Shown piece by piece: positions 45,800-55,004 of a stretch of 64,000 nucleotides of DNA. Location: assembly GCF_001632805.1 (NCBI RefSeq), contig NZ_CP007220.1, positions 1,798,001 through 1,862,000 on the forward strand. Direction: 5' to 3'. Origin of the DNA: Mycobacteroides chelonae CCUG 47445. GTDB lineage: Bacteria; Actinomycetota; Actinomycetes; Mycobacteriales; Mycobacteriaceae. Numbering within the stretch: position 1 is the first letter of the stretch; each line of letters opens with the position of its first letter. The notes beneath the pieces are model-generated. The model was not told the DNA's origin and searched no databases. It saw nothing but the letters and a program-made list of their open reading frames with translations. A program made the position numbers and the translations under genes.

Positions 45800-46577
45800 A
45801 CCAGGCTTGGTAGTCGGGATGCTCGTTGAGGAAGGGCTGAATCTCGCCGCGGCGCAGCTCCCACGGGAACCCGTGAACGCGCGCGAACTCGGCGGCTAGG
45901 TCGGGATGGGCGTCGAGGTAGTTCTGAACATCGGACGGGTACGGGCCGTTGTCGTTAGTCGGGCACCGATACGGGCAGGTGTTGGTCCACGTGGGATACC
46001 AGTAGTTCCAGTAGCCACTGTTGGACCAGTCATAGGGATATGTACTGTCCCAGGCCAAGTCTCGCCACCAGCGCCAGGGGTAGCGCCACTGATGGCGGGT
46101 ATAGAGATCTGAATCGTCATGACCGGGCTTGGTGCTCTCCTTGTGGCCGGGCTCATTGCCGGCAGACGGGGTTGGCTTGGGCGATGTGCCCGAGGTGGTC
46201 GGTGCGGCCGAGGTCGCAGTTTCCGGCCGGTCGGTTGCGGCGGTGGTCGGCGGCGTCGTCGCTCCCGGTGGTGCGTCGGTGCCTCCCGCCGAGACTGACG
46301 GTGTCGGAGTGGCGGATTCAAGATTTGGCGTCACAGGACTCACGGGCGCGGTCGCGGAGGGTTCAAGTCTTGCCGGAGCCGGAGCCGGAGGCGCCGATCC
46401 TCCCGGCGTGGACACGACAGGCGCTGGCGCGGATATCACCGGCGCGGGCGCGGGAGCGGGCGGGTCCGGCGGTGCTGCCCAACCGATTCCGGGAAACCCG
46501 ACCATCGAGACCGACACCACCACCAGTGTCGACATCAACTGGTAGCGCCAACTAGCCCGAGAGCGGTACATCGACAT
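45774..46577 (-). CDS. Secreted Pro/Ala/Thr-rich protein with hemophore-like C-terminus
   Basis: A 267-residue exported protein: signal STLVVVSVSMVGFPGIGWA, a linker of about 100 residues rich in Pro, Ala and Thr, an aromatic stretch rich in Trp/Tyr, and a C-terminal helical region with two HPD-type motifs (NYLDAHPDLAAEF and PFLNEHPDYQAWF). The YL.xHPD motif recurs in the mycobacterial hemophore-related family, but a haem ligand is not proven. ATG 46577 is set by AAGGG five bases upstream. Confidence 0.6.
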   Translation of the reverse strand: MSMYRSRASWRYQLMSTLVVVSVSMVGFPGIGWAAPPDPPAPAPAPVISAPAPVVSTPGGSAPPAPAPARLEPSATAPVSPVTPNLESATPTPSVSAGGTDAPPGATTPPTTAATDRPETATSAAPTTSGTSPKPTPSAGNEPGHKESTKPGHDDSDLYTRHQWRYPWRWWRDLAWDSTYPYDWSNSGYWNYWYPTWTNTCPYRCPTNDNGPYPSDVQNYLDAHPDLAAEFARVHGFPWELRRGEIQPFLNEHPDYQAWFNDRQPWI

Positions 46578-46806
46578 GAACACCCTTATCGTTTCGGCAG
46601 AAAAGGTCGCGCCGGTTTATCTTGAATTCGATACTGATGGGGGTATTGGGCGCTATAAGAGTGCCGCTACAATACGTTTCACATGCAGTTTTGTGCATGT
46701 CCGCCTAACTGCCTCAAACAGTATCAAATGAGGCATTAGGCCTAGCTGTGACAAACCCAAGATCATTCTGAACATTTCCTGAATACGTGCAGCATGGCAA
46801 TTACTA
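46578..46806. other. AT-rich intergenic region with two hairpins
   Basis: No protein-like frame. Two inverted repeats lie close together: ACATGCA/TGCATGT (46681-46700, 6-base loop) and a 13-14 bp stem GCCTAACTGCCTCA / TGAGGCATTAGGC (46703-46716 with 46729-46741, one bulged base). They may be a terminator, an operator pair or a structured RNA. Confidence 0.5.
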
Positions 46807-47022
46807 TTATGTACAGCCTGTCTTATTAGAAACCCGGCAGTGCCGTGGCGGGGCCGTCGGTCCACGGCGAAATGACAATCGTACGAACGACACCCTCAGA
46901 TGTTTCCCCCAACAGTAGATTTCTGCCTCGATCCAGCGTTCGGCCGTCAGGGGAAATGCACGTTCGCTCATCAGAACTTCCTCGTCATAAGCCGCAACGC
47001 CAAGCGCCGTTACGGGCACCAT
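46807..47022 (-). CDS. Small hypothetical protein, doubtful
   Basis: A 71-residue frame (MVPVTALGVAAYDEEVLMSERAFPLTAERWIEAEIYCWGK...) with fairly protein-like composition, downstream of the phage-type gene on the same strand. No ribosome site or family is evident. Confidence 0.25.
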   Translation of the reverse strand: MVPVTALGVAAYDEEVLMSERAFPLTAERWIEAEIYCWGKHLRVSFVRLSFRRGPTAPPRHCRVSNKTGCT

Positions 47023-47104
47023 GGTTGTCGGCAACGGCGGCGACGAGTACAGATGCGTAATTGGCGTACCGGGGTTTGGCCGGTGGCTCCACGAGCCCGG
47101 CAGG

Positions 47105-47623
47105 CTACGGAAGCTGCTGATCGTCGTAGGGGCCAACGGTCATCTGCTGGATGGAAACCTCGTGTGTGGGAAGGGTCATCGACACGGCCCAAGCAGTTTG
47201 TGTCGATCCCGGGATCTCCATGATCAGGCGGTGGTTATCACGGGACTCGTGTCCTTCTTCGGTGGAGTCCACAACGGTGCTGGTCGGATCGGTCGGATCG
47301 GCATCCTGGAGCTGCGCCGGGCGGTACCGCATGGCGTTGACGGCACTGAGGGTGCGCCCCAAGCGTGCGGCAACTTTACGTGCCGGTATCGATCGATCGC
47401 GGGCCAGCGCGATGTCCTCGGAGGCCCATGAGCGGACGTTTGAACGTTGCGATGTACGTAGACGCCAGCGGCTCGTCCAGCTTTCGTCGGCGGCGTCGTT
47501 GATTGGCTCCCAGTAACGAAGCTGAGCTTCAGCTATTTCCTGCGCGCGTTGCGTCTCGTCGGTGAAGCACTTAACGCACCGACAACCAGATTGAAATCCC
47601 GCTACGCCGTGTTTCATAGGCAC
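47105..47623 (-). CDS. Phage-type DNA-binding protein, putative
   Basis: A 172-residue protein. The N-terminus KHGVAGFQSGCRCVKC is the HG...GCRCxxC motif seen in many actinophage proteins, and the middle segment (SWASEDIALARDRSIPARKVAARLGRTLSAVNAMRY) matches a Myb/SANT-like helix-turn-helix of the same phages. The C-terminus is less typical. Suggests phage-derived DNA, with no other phage genes nearby. Confidence 0.62.
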   Translation of the reverse strand: MPMKHGVAGFQSGCRCVKCFTDETQRAQEIAEAQLRYWEPINDAADESWTSRWRLRTSQRSNVRSWASEDIALARDRSIPARKVAARLGRTLSAVNAMRYRPAQLQDADPTDPTSTVVDSTEEGHESRDNHRLIMEIPGSTQTAWAVSMTLPTHEVSIQQMTVGPYDDQQLP

Positions 47624-47964
47624 TCCCTTCGGGTGGTTCGCCTTACCGTTAACCAGCCGCGGAAGAGGGAAGTTGGGGCTTGGCGGTTCCGGTTTGAACG
47701 TTGATGATTGGTCTATGTGTCTTTTTGATTCTGCGCTTATCGTGCTAAGTCAGGACATGCAGCAGATAGGCATGACACGTGACACCCATTTCAGGTTGGC
47801 GGGGCATTGTCGTCCAATACCAACCACCCGTTGGATTCATAGTCTGTAGACAATCGTGCGAGGTCCATCCGTTGGCTGTCTGAGGGGGATTGATCTACAT
47901 CACATTCGGTGCGCAACAGGCTCGGTTGTGTTGCGGGGTGGTCCGTTTTTAACGCAATACTGTT
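47624..47964. other. Intergenic region before LysR gene with inverted repeats
   Basis: No gene recognised. CGCAACA (47912-47918) and TGTTGCG (47929-47935) form a perfect 7-bp inverted repeat, and a further CGCAA stands at 47953-47957, eight bases before the LysR start. This arrangement of half-sites fits an autoregulatory LysR operator. Confidence 0.5.
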
Positions 47965-48921
47965 GTGGTGAAGTCGGTTGATCTGAGCCCGCGGGTGCTG
48001 CAGCAGTTCTGTGTTCTTGCCCAGGAGAAGCATTTTGGGCGGGCAGCCGATCGTCTCTACATCAGCCAGCCTTCGCTGAGCCAGGCGATCAGCAGGCTAG
48101 AGCAGTCCCTGGGGGTGACGCTGTTGGTCAGAACCTCGCGCGCCGTCGAGCTCACGCCCGCGGGTCAGGCATTCGCCGCCGAAATTGAAGGAATTCTTCA
48201 GGCACAGCAGGCGGCCGTGATGCGTGCGCGTCGTATCGCCCGCGGCGAGGAGAGTCGGCTCAGGCTGGGGGCGACGGATTCCCTTGCGTACACGATCGTT
48301 CCCGCGCTGCTGCGTCGATGTCAGCAGGATCTGCCGCACTTGCAGATAGTGCTGCAAGACCACAGATACGACGAACTGATCGAACGCACGAAGTCCGGGC
48401 ATGTTGATGTGGCGATAATGTACGGCCCGCTAGGTGATTTGACGGGGCTGTCGGCGTCGATGGTGACGACCGAGCCCATAATGGTCGCGTTATCCGCCGA
48501 CCACCGGTTGGCGCAAGAACCGCACGTGGCCATCGGAGACCTTGCGGGAGAGGGCTTCGCGTTGCCATGGACGGCACATACATCCCTCGTGAGCGAACTC
48601 GTATCCATGTGCGAATCTGCTGGCTTCACCCCCCGGCAGGCCGCGAGCGCGAACACCACGATTGGGCTGATTGCCCACGTCGCTTCCGGATCATGCATAG
48701 CATTCGTGCCGTCCCGGATGCGCTACATCATCGCACCGCCGGAGGTCGTCCTAAAGCCGTTGGTGGCCAGCGGAATATCTTCAGGCTCACCAGAACTTCC
48801 GCGCGCCATCCAGACGCAGATACTCGCTCTCACTCGCGCGGGGTCACATGATCCCGCTATCGACACCATTCTGAAACTCCTGCACGATCCGGCGGTTCAC
48901 GGACTACCCGAAATGTCTTGA
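47965..48921 (+). CDS. LysR-family transcriptional regulator
   Basis: A 318-residue LysR protein: N-terminal helix-turn-helix (LQQFCVLAQEKHFGRAADRLYISQPSLSQAISRLEQSLG) and a C-terminal ligand domain (RLRLGATDSLAYTIVPALLRR ... HVDVAIMYGPLGD). GTG 47965 or GTG 47968. The adjacent divergent gene is the phage-type protein, not an obvious target. Ligand unknown. Confidence 0.88.
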   Translation: MVKSVDLSPRVLQQFCVLAQEKHFGRAADRLYISQPSLSQAISRLEQSLGVTLLVRTSRAVELTPAGQAFAAEIEGILQAQQAAVMRARRIARGEESRLRLGATDSLAYTIVPALLRRCQQDLPHLQIVLQDHRYDELIERTKSGHVDVAIMYGPLGDLTGLSASMVTTEPIMVALSADHRLAQEPHVAIGDLAGEGFALPWTAHTSLVSELVSMCESAGFTPRQAASANTTIGLIAHVASGSCIAFVPSRMRYIIAPPEVVLKPLVASGISSGSPELPRAIQTQILALTRAGSHDPAIDTILKLLHDPAVHGLPEMS

Positions 48922-49006
48922 GAGTCCGGCGCAGGCAATTGGATGCCAATCACATGTGGCATGAGAATCCGTCAGCTAGCGCCTGGGTGCGGCGTATTCT
49001 GGAGCC

Positions 49007-49276
49007 ATGAAGCGACCACGTAATGTGGCGCGAGTTCTCTGCTCGACACTCGCTGTCGGAGCTCTGGCTTTAGCGCCAATGATCTTGCCCAGCCCCGGGG
49101 CGGGCACCGCACACGCGACCGTATGTGCCTCCGCCGGAAGCACTTCCAAATGTGAGGGTGCGCCCAGCTCGGCCTGGTACGGCTACGGGTACTACCCGCC
49201 CGGTGCGTACTGGGGAATGCCCGGGTACCCGCCCCTTGCTGCGGGGGCGGGCATTCCGGTTCGCTCTATCCCTTAA
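49007..49276 (+). CDS. Small secreted Tyr/Pro/Gly-rich protein
   Basis: An 89-residue protein: signal [19 protein letters not shown] ending near AHA, two cysteines (TVCASAGSTSKCEG) and a Tyr/Pro/Gly tail (GYGYYPPGAYWGMPGYPPL). Typical of small mycobacterial exported proteins of unknown function. It overlaps the convergent lipoprotein gene by 11 bases. Confidence 0.65.
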   Translation: MKRPRNVARVLCSTLAVGALALAPMILPSPGAGTAHATVCASAGSTSKCEGAPSSAWYGYGYYPPGAYWGMPGYPPLAAGAGIPVRSIP

Positions 49277-49982
49277 CGGCGTTGACGGCCTTCACGAAGA
49301 CATCCGATAGCTCGTTGCGGTCGACATCTCCCATGCCCGACACCGACACGGCGTGGTGGTCGTCGAGCTGAGCGGAGTAGGCGATCTGCACCATCTCCTT
49401 CTCCATGCCGGGCGCGCTGATCTTGATGTTGGTGGACGTCCCGGTCGTCTTCACGCCGTCGATGGCGGGTGCGTCGATCTTCTCGCCGGTGCCCTCTGCC
49501 ATGCCGGCGATCGACAGCGAGAACTTGTCGCATGCCCCGTTGGTGGTGTCGGCGGGGATCGGGCTGACCGTCTCCATCGCCGCGGCGATGATCATCGTCT
49601 TGGACATCGGGTCTCCGTTGCCCTTGGCGCCGGTGACACCCTGCATGGACGTCCCGGTCACCTGTGGGAAGGCGCCCAGCATCTTGTCGGCGCATTCCTG
49701 CGGGGTGAAGGTGGCCTTGTCGAAGATGCCCTTCATCTGATCGAGCATCGCCTGGGTCACGGTGGTCTTGGGCTGCACCTCGACGGTGTATCCGGCGGGG
49801 AACTGGTCCTTGATGGCGTCGATCTTGGCGATATCGAAGCTGTTCGCGGCCGCCGTGGAGGTGGCGGCGCTGCTGCTGGCCGATGAGCCCGCCGACTCGT
49901 CCTTCTTGTCATTGCTCGAACAGCCCAGCATCAGTCCGCCGGCCAGCACCACGGTGCCGAAGACGGTCAGTGAACGATTCAT
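49266..49982 (-). CDS. Predicted lipoprotein, DUF5642-like
   Basis: A 238-residue lipoprotein with signal SLTVFGTVVLAGGLMLGC (lipobox LMLGC), a Ser/Ala linker and a globular domain starting FDIAKIDAIKDQFPAGYTVEVQPKT with TPQECADKMLGAF and GACDKFSLSIAG, as in the DUF5642 lipoproteins of mycobacteria. Function unknown; it probably lies on the outer face of the cytoplasmic membrane. Confidence 0.75.
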   Translation of the reverse strand: MNRSLTVFGTVVLAGGLMLGCSSNDKKDESAGSSASSSAATSTAAANSFDIAKIDAIKDQFPAGYTVEVQPKTTVTQAMLDQMKGIFDKATFTPQECADKMLGAFPQVTGTSMQGVTGAKGNGDPMSKTMIIAAAMETVSPIPADTTNGACDKFSLSIAGMAEGTGEKIDAPAIDGVKTTGTSTNIKISAPGMEKEMVQIAYSAQLDDHHAVSVSGMGDVDRNELSDVFVKAVNAVKG

Positions 49983-50041
49983 AGTGGTAATTCCCCTCTG
50001 AGCAGTGCGTTTTCAGGAACCTGGAAGTAGATTCGTACATC

Positions 50042-50773
50042 GTGGCACTCGACGGCTCTGCGGGATCTGCCGAACTACCGCATGAATTTGACCACACGCA
50101 CCCAGACGTGTCCGGGGGATGGTTGCGTGCGGCCACCTTCGGAGCGATGGATGGCCTGGTTACCAACACCGCGCTGGTGGCCGGTGTGGGTGCTAGCGGG
50201 CTCGACACGCACGCGATCGTGCTGACCGGGGCGGCCAGCCTGGTGGCGGGTGCGTTCTCGATGGCGCTGGGCGAGTTCACGTCGGTATCGACGTCCAATT
50301 CGCAGATCGAGCACGAGGCGAGTGTGGAACGCCGGGCCATCCAGTTGCACCCCGATGCCGAGAAGAAGGAGCTCATCGCCATGCTCGGCGATATCGGGCT
50401 CTCACCGCAGACCGCGTCCGCGGCCGCCGACGAGATCCACCAGGACGAGAACACCGCGGTGACGATTCACCTCACCCGAGAACTCGGCATCAATCCCAAC
50501 GACACTCCGTCGCCGTGGGTGGCCGCCATCTCCTCGTTCCTGACCTTCTCGGTGGGTGCGGTGGTGCCACTGATCCCGTTCCTGTTGGGATTCGCGTCAC
50601 TGCTGGCGGGGCTGGCCTGCGGGGGAGTGGGCTTGTTGGTCGCCGGTTGGGCCGCGGGGCGCTTCACGGCGCGAGCGCCCTGGTTGAGCGCGTTGCGGCA
50701 GTTGGCATTCGGTGCCATCGCTATCGGCGCCACCTACGTGATAGGTCATCTGATCGGCGTCGCAGTGAATTAG
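50042..50773 (+). CDS. VIT1/CCC1-family transporter
   Basis: A 243-residue membrane protein. DGLVTNTALVAGVGASG and AGAFSMALGEFTSVSTSNSQIEHE are the signature first helices, followed by an acidic cytoplasmic metal-binding domain and three C-terminal helices. The family exports or stores ferrous iron or manganese. GTG start near TAGATT suggests a leaderless mRNA. Confidence 0.85.
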   Translation: MALDGSAGSAELPHEFDHTHPDVSGGWLRAATFGAMDGLVTNTALVAGVGASGLDTHAIVLTGAASLVAGAFSMALGEFTSVSTSNSQIEHEASVERRAIQLHPDAEKKELIAMLGDIGLSPQTASAAADEIHQDENTAVTIHLTRELGINPNDTPSPWVAAISSFLTFSVGAVVPLIPFLLGFASLLAGLACGGVGLLVAGWAAGRFTARAPWLSALRQLAFGAIAIGATYVIGHLIGVAVN

Positions 50774-50836
50774 CGCCGCGGCGCGCGAAGCTGAGAATGG
50801 GCTGAGAGCGGGCGCACCGGCTGGCAGAATTGTGAA

Positions 50837-52858
50837 GTGAATTTCACCAGGGTGCCGCTGAAACCCGATGAATTGGCGCAGGCGGCCGTCATGGCCGCGC
50901 TCACCGCCGCCATGGTCATCGTCGGGGTCGCCCTCCCGATCTTGGGAGCGGTCCAGCTACTCGGTGCCGTACCCATGGGTCTGCTCGGCTATCGCTACCG
51001 CGTGCGCGTGCTGCTGGCCGCCGCCGTGGCCGGCGGCGTCATCGCCTTCCTGCTCGCCGGGCTCGGTGGTTTGATCGCCATGGGCAACTGCGTCTACATC
51101 GGGGGCCTGACCGGTGTGGTGCGCCGACGCGGACACGGCATGCCCCTGTTGACGGTGCTCGGGGTCATTTGCAGCGCGATCATCGCTGCTTTGGCAGTCG
51201 GTGCGCTGGCCCTGCTGAACCGGATGCGCACGCTGCTCTTCGATGCCCTGCGCGCCTCGCTGGAGGGCCTGTTCAAGATGATCGGCCACATCCCGCACCT
51301 GGAGCCCGTGGGCGTGAATGCGACGAACGCCATCGACTTCGCGATGCGCAACTGGGTGTGGTTCATCGGTGGCATCGTTTTCGTGTTCGTGCTGTTCAAC
51401 GCGTTGTTCGGCTGGTGGGTGCTCTCCCGCGTGATCAAGCGCCTGGCCGTGATTCCTGATGTGCACCAGCTTGATCCGCCGACGCTGGCCGGTGCGGTGG
51501 GTCCGGTGCCCGCGCGCTTACGCGACGTGCGATTCCGTTATCCGCGCGGTGAATCCGATGCCTTGGCGCCACTTTCGATGAGCATCGACGTCGGCGAGCA
51601 TGTCGCCATTACCGGGCCCAACGGTTCGGGCAAGAGCACCTTGATGCGTATCCTGGCCGGGCGTGAGCCCACCTCGGGGGAGATCGAGCGCCCGGGTTCG
51701 GTGGGCCTCGGCGCCATCGGCGGCACCGCAATCGTCATGCAGCACCCGGAAAGTCAGGTGCTGGGCACCAAGGTTGCCGACGACGTGGTGTGGGGCTTGC
51801 CCGCCGACCACGACGTCGACATCGAGGGCCTGCTGCGCGAAGTCGGTCTGGAGGGGATGGCCGAGCACAGCACCTCCTCGCTGTCGGGCGGGGAGCTGCA
51901 ACGGCTGGCGGTGGCCTCGGCGCTGGCACGCGACCCCGCACTGTTGGTGGCCGACGAGATCACCAGCATGGTCGATCCGAAGGGGCGCGAGGATCTGCTG
52001 GGTGTGCTGTCCCGACTCACCGATCAGCACCGGATGTCGTTGGTGCACATCACCCATTTCCAGTCCGAGGCCGCCGCCGCGGACCGCGAGATCGCGCTGC
52101 GGGCGGTCAACGGCAAGACGGCGACCACGGCGATTCAGACGGTGCCGGTGCCCACCACGACGGCCGCCCGGCCCAATACTGAGTCGCCCGTTGTTCTGGA
52201 ATTCGATTCCGTCGCGCATCAGTACGCCAACGGAACTCCCTGGGCGAAAACGGCATTGCACGATGTGTCGCTGGCGGTGCACGAGGGTGATGGTGTGCTG
52301 ATCCATGGCGGCAACGGTTCGGGCAAGTCGACGCTGGCCTGGATCGCCGCCGGCCTCACCAAACCAACCTCCGGGCAGTGTCTGCTGGACGGCAAGCCGG
52401 TCTCTGATCAGGTCGGGTCGGTGGCCATCAGCTTTCAGGCCGCCCGGTTGCAGCTGCTGCGCAGCCGCGTCGACTACGAAATAGCTTCGGCAGCAGGATT
52501 TTCCGTCCGCAATACCGACCGCATCGTGGCTGCGCTGGCCAGCGTCGGGCTCGAAGCAGACCTGATCAAGCGTCCCATCGATCAGCTCAGCGGCGGCCAG
52601 ATGCGCCGGGTGGTGCTGGCCGGGCTGCTGGCGCGTTCCCCGCGCGCCCTGATTCTCGATGAGCCGCTCGCGGGCCTGGATGCCGAGTCGCAGGCGGGTC
52701 TGCTGCGGCTGCTGGTTCAGGTACGCGAGCGCGAACGGCTCACCATCGTGGTCATCTCGCATGACTTCGATGGCATGCAGGAACTGTGTCCGCGCACGGT
52801 GCATCTGCAATCCGGGGTACTGCTGCCCGAATCGGTCGGGTCGGGGAGTCGCTCATGA
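50837..52858 (+). CDS. ECF transporter: S-like membrane domain fused to two ATPases
   Basis: A 673-residue fusion. Residues 1-about 200 form five to six membrane helices like an ECF substrate-specific component; then come two ATPase domains, each with Walker A ([11 protein letters not shown] and [11 protein letters not shown]), signature ([18 protein letters not shown]) and Walker B. The EcfT gene follows with an ATGA overlap. M. tuberculosis Rv2326c-Rv2325c have the same design; the substrate (vitamin or metal) is unknown. GTG 50837 follows a CAGAAT box by six bases. Confidence 0.85.
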   Translation: MNFTRVPLKPDELAQAAVMAALTAAMVIVGVALPILGAVQLLGAVPMGLLGYRYRVRVLLAAAVAGGVIAFLLAGLGGLIAMGNCVYIGGLTGVVRRRGHGMPLLTVLGVICSAIIAALAVGALALLNRMRTLLFDALRASLEGLFKMIGHIPHLEPVGVNATNAIDFAMRNWVWFIGGIVFVFVLFNALFGWWVLSRVIKRLAVIPDVHQLDPPTLAGAVGPVPARLRDVRFRYPRGESDALAPLSMSIDVGEHVAITGPNGSGKSTLMRILAGREPTSGEIERPGSVGLGAIGGTAIVMQHPESQVLGTKVADDVVWGLPADHDVDIEGLLREVGLEGMAEHSTSSLSGGELQRLAVASALARDPALLVADEITSMVDPKGREDLLGVLSRLTDQHRMSLVHITHFQSEAAAADREIALRAVNGKTATTAIQTVPVPTTTAARPNTESPVVLEFDSVAHQYANGTPWAKTALHDVSLAVHEGDGVLIHGGNGSGKSTLAWIAAGLTKPTSGQCLLDGKPVSDQVGSVAISFQAARLQLLRSRVDYEIASAAGFSVRNTDRIVAALASVGLEADLIKRPIDQLSGGQMRRVVLAGLLARSPRALILDEPLAGLDAESQAGLLRLLVQVRERERLTIVVISHDFDGMQELCPRTVHLQSGVLLPESVGSGSRS

Positions 52859-53661
52859 CGACGACACGTGCACCGCGCCGCCCGGTGGTTCTGCTGCGCC
52901 CGGTCCCGGGAACCTCCCCGATCCATAGGTTGTGGGCCGGGACCAAACTTATTGCGGTATTCCTCATCTCGGTGCTGCTGACCTTGTTCCCCACCTGGAC
53001 GGCAATCGGGGCGGTGGCGGCTCTGGTGATCATTACCGCGTGGCTGGCGCATATCCCGCGCGGTGCGGTGCCCACCATCCCGATCTGGATGCTGGCGCTG
53101 GTGATTGGTGGCAGCCTCACGGTGTTCTTCAGCGGCGGGCCGCCGTTCTGGCATATCGGTGGCCTCACCATCGGATTCCACGGCGTGCTCGCGGTGGCGC
53201 GCACGACTGCGGTGGCGCTGGTGCTACTGGGCACGGGAGCCATGGTGTCGTGGACGACCAATGTCTCCGAGATCGCGCCCGCGGTGGCGCTACTGGGGCG
53301 CCCGCTGAAGGTCTTCGGCATTCCCGTCGACGAGCGTGCAGCCACGCTGGCGCTGGCGCTGCGCTCGTTCCCCATGCTGTCCGACGAGTTCCGGGTGCTC
53401 ATCGCGGCCCGCAGGCTGCGTCCGCCTCAGGTGCGTGAGGGCAGGCGCGGGCTGGGCTGGGTGGCCGAGGTGGTCGACATGCTCACCGCGGCCATCACCG
53501 TCGCGCTGCGGCGTGCCTCCGAAATGGGCGATGCCATCACCGCGCGCGGTGGCAGCGGGCAGATCGCGGCGCATCCGCACCGGCCTGGCCGGTGGGATGC
53601 TGTGGCCCTGCTGGTACTCATCGCGGTCGGAACTGCGGTCGTGCTGTTCGAGGTGCTGTAG
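52855..53661 (+). CDS. Energy-coupling factor transmembrane protein EcfT
   Basis: A 268-residue membrane protein of the EcfT/CbiQ family. It has helices [21 protein letters not shown] and others, and the [15 protein letters not shown] region resembles the coupling helix motif (Ala-Arg-x) that binds the ATPases. ATG 52855 overlaps the fused ATPase gene by ATGA. Confidence 0.82.
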   Translation: MTTTRAPRRPVVLLRPVPGTSPIHRLWAGTKLIAVFLISVLLTLFPTWTAIGAVAALVIITAWLAHIPRGAVPTIPIWMLALVIGGSLTVFFSGGPPFWHIGGLTIGFHGVLAVARTTAVALVLLGTGAMVSWTTNVSEIAPAVALLGRPLKVFGIPVDERAATLALALRSFPMLSDEFRVLIAARRLRPPQVREGRRGLGWVAEVVDMLTAAITVALRRASEMGDAITARGGSGQIAAHPHRPGRWDAVALLVLIAVGTAVVLFEVL

Positions 53662-53673
53662 CTCGAGAGGTTG

Positions 53674-53737
53674 GCGTCGAGTGTGCCGATGATGTCGATT
53701 TTTGGCTGAATCTCGACCGAATCCGCACACTCGGCGC
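53674..53737. terminator. Long nested inverted repeat between ecfT and uspC
   Basis: Outer arms 53674-53686 and 53725-53737 pair over 13 bases with one mismatch; inside them GTCGA (53694-53698) pairs with TCGAC (53713-53717). Located between two convergent genes, this can form a cruciform and likely acts as a bidirectional terminator. Confidence 0.6.
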
Positions 53738-53741
53738 GGAG

Positions 53742-55004
53742 TTACTTCTCCAGCGCCTTGTTCGCCGCCTGCTGCGCTTGTTGCAGCGCGGTGTTCACGT
53801 CCAGACGGCCCAGGAACATCTCGGCGAAATACGGTTTCAGCGCGGCGAATCCGGCTCCGAATCCCTGCCCGCCCGGAGCCGCGATCTGCTGACCTTCGAG
53901 CACCTGGAAGAACGGAGTGACGTCGACGCCCTTGCCCGCCCAATGCTGAAAGTAGGGCTCGCGCGCACTGAGCACGGCGGGGATGGCCGAGCCGCTGCGG
54001 CCCAGGAACGCATTCCCGTCGGCGCTACCCATCCAGCCTAGTACACGTTTGGTCGCCTCAGGGTGAGGTGAGGACGAATTGGCGGCGGCCACAATGCCGT
54101 TGGTGACGCTGACCCGGCCCTGCGGCCCCGCCGGCATCATCGCCACACCCCAGGGGAAGGTGGCGTTGGCCTGGATCTGCGCCAAGTTGTAGGTGCCCGA
54201 CTGAAACAGTGCCATCCGACCCTGCAAGAACTGGTTGCGCGAAAAGTCGTTGTTGGTGTTGGTGTCGGCGGCCGAGGGCGCCACCTTGTCGACGTTGATG
54301 AGATCGACCAGGTAGGTGAACGCCATCTCGGCGCGGGGGTTGGCGAAGGCGAACCTGTCGTCGGCCTGGAAGACGGCCCCCGCCGATCCGAGATAGTTCA
54401 GATAGATGCCCTGTAAGTCGTTGGCGGCGTTGTACCCCCAATGCCCGGGCCCGGTGAGCCGGTGCAGCATTGGGCGGAGGGTGTCGACGGCGGGGTCGGC
54501 ATCCCAGCGCAGCTCCGCTAGCTCGGCCGGGTCCACCTGCGCCTGGTCGAGAAGATTCTTGTTGTAGTACAACGCAATCCCGGCATCGCTGAGCTGCGGG
54601 ACACCCCAGAGCTTGCCACCGCGGGTGAACTGGGCCACCACCGATGGATCCCAATCTGCCTGCCGATCAACGGGGACGAGGTTTCCGGTATCGGCGTAAT
54701 CGGACAGGTAGGCGTTACTGAGCCAGAAGATGTCGTCGGCGCCGTGCCCGGCCACATCGGTGCGCAGGCTGTTGAAGTAACTCGCATACGACGTCACGGT
54801 CACGGCGACCTGGATGTCAGGATTGCGTCGACTGAACTCGTCGAATGAGCTGCGGTAGGCCTTGGCCACCTGCTCATCCCACACCCGGACGGTGACCACC
54901 GTTTTGCCGTGAGCGGTCTTCGGAATTCCGAGCCAGACGGCAATTCCGAAGAGCAGCAGCGTCACCAGCCCAAGGACCAAGGCTGCGCGGGTGGAGGACT
55001 TCAT
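53742..55004 (-). CDS. uspC: ABC sugar transporter substrate-binding protein UspC
   Basis: A 420-residue extracytoplasmic solute-binding protein of the carbohydrate uptake (CUT1) type: DEQVAKAYRSSFDEFSRRNPDIQV at the N-terminus, SDAGIALYYNKNLLDQAQ, FLQGRMALFQSGTYNLAQIQ. The gene order uspA-uspB-uspC matches Rv2316-Rv2318, whose UspC binds amino sugars. The N-terminus is an uncleaved-looking helix (ALVLGLVTLLLFGIAVWLG) without a lipobox Cys. ATG overlaps the uspB stop as TGATG. Confidence 0.85.
   Translation of the reverse strand: MKSSTRAALVLGLVTLLLFGIAVWLGIPKTAHGKTVVTVRVWDEQVAKAYRSSFDEFSRRNPDIQVAVTVTSYASYFNSLRTDVAGHGADDIFWLSNAYLSDYADTGNLVPVDRQADWDPSVVAQFTRGGKLWGVPQLSDAGIALYYNKNLLDQAQVDPAELAELRWDADPAVDTLRPMLHRLTGPGHWGYNAANDLQGIYLNYLGSAGAVFQADDRFAFANPRAEMAFTYLVDLINVDKVAPSAADTNTNNDFSRNQFLQGRMALFQSGTYNLAQIQANATFPWGVAMMPAGPQGRVSVTNGIVAAANSSSPHPEATKRVLGWMGSADGNAFLGRSGSAIPAVLSAREPYFQHWAGKGVDVTPFFQVLEGQQIAAPGGQGFGAGFAALKPYFAEMFLGRLDVNTALQQAQQAANKALEK

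Noticed and set aside
34114..49000. Classical prophage or conjugative element
   Set aside because: No integrase, terminase, capsid, relaxase or VirB4-like gene is visible; only one phage-type protein.
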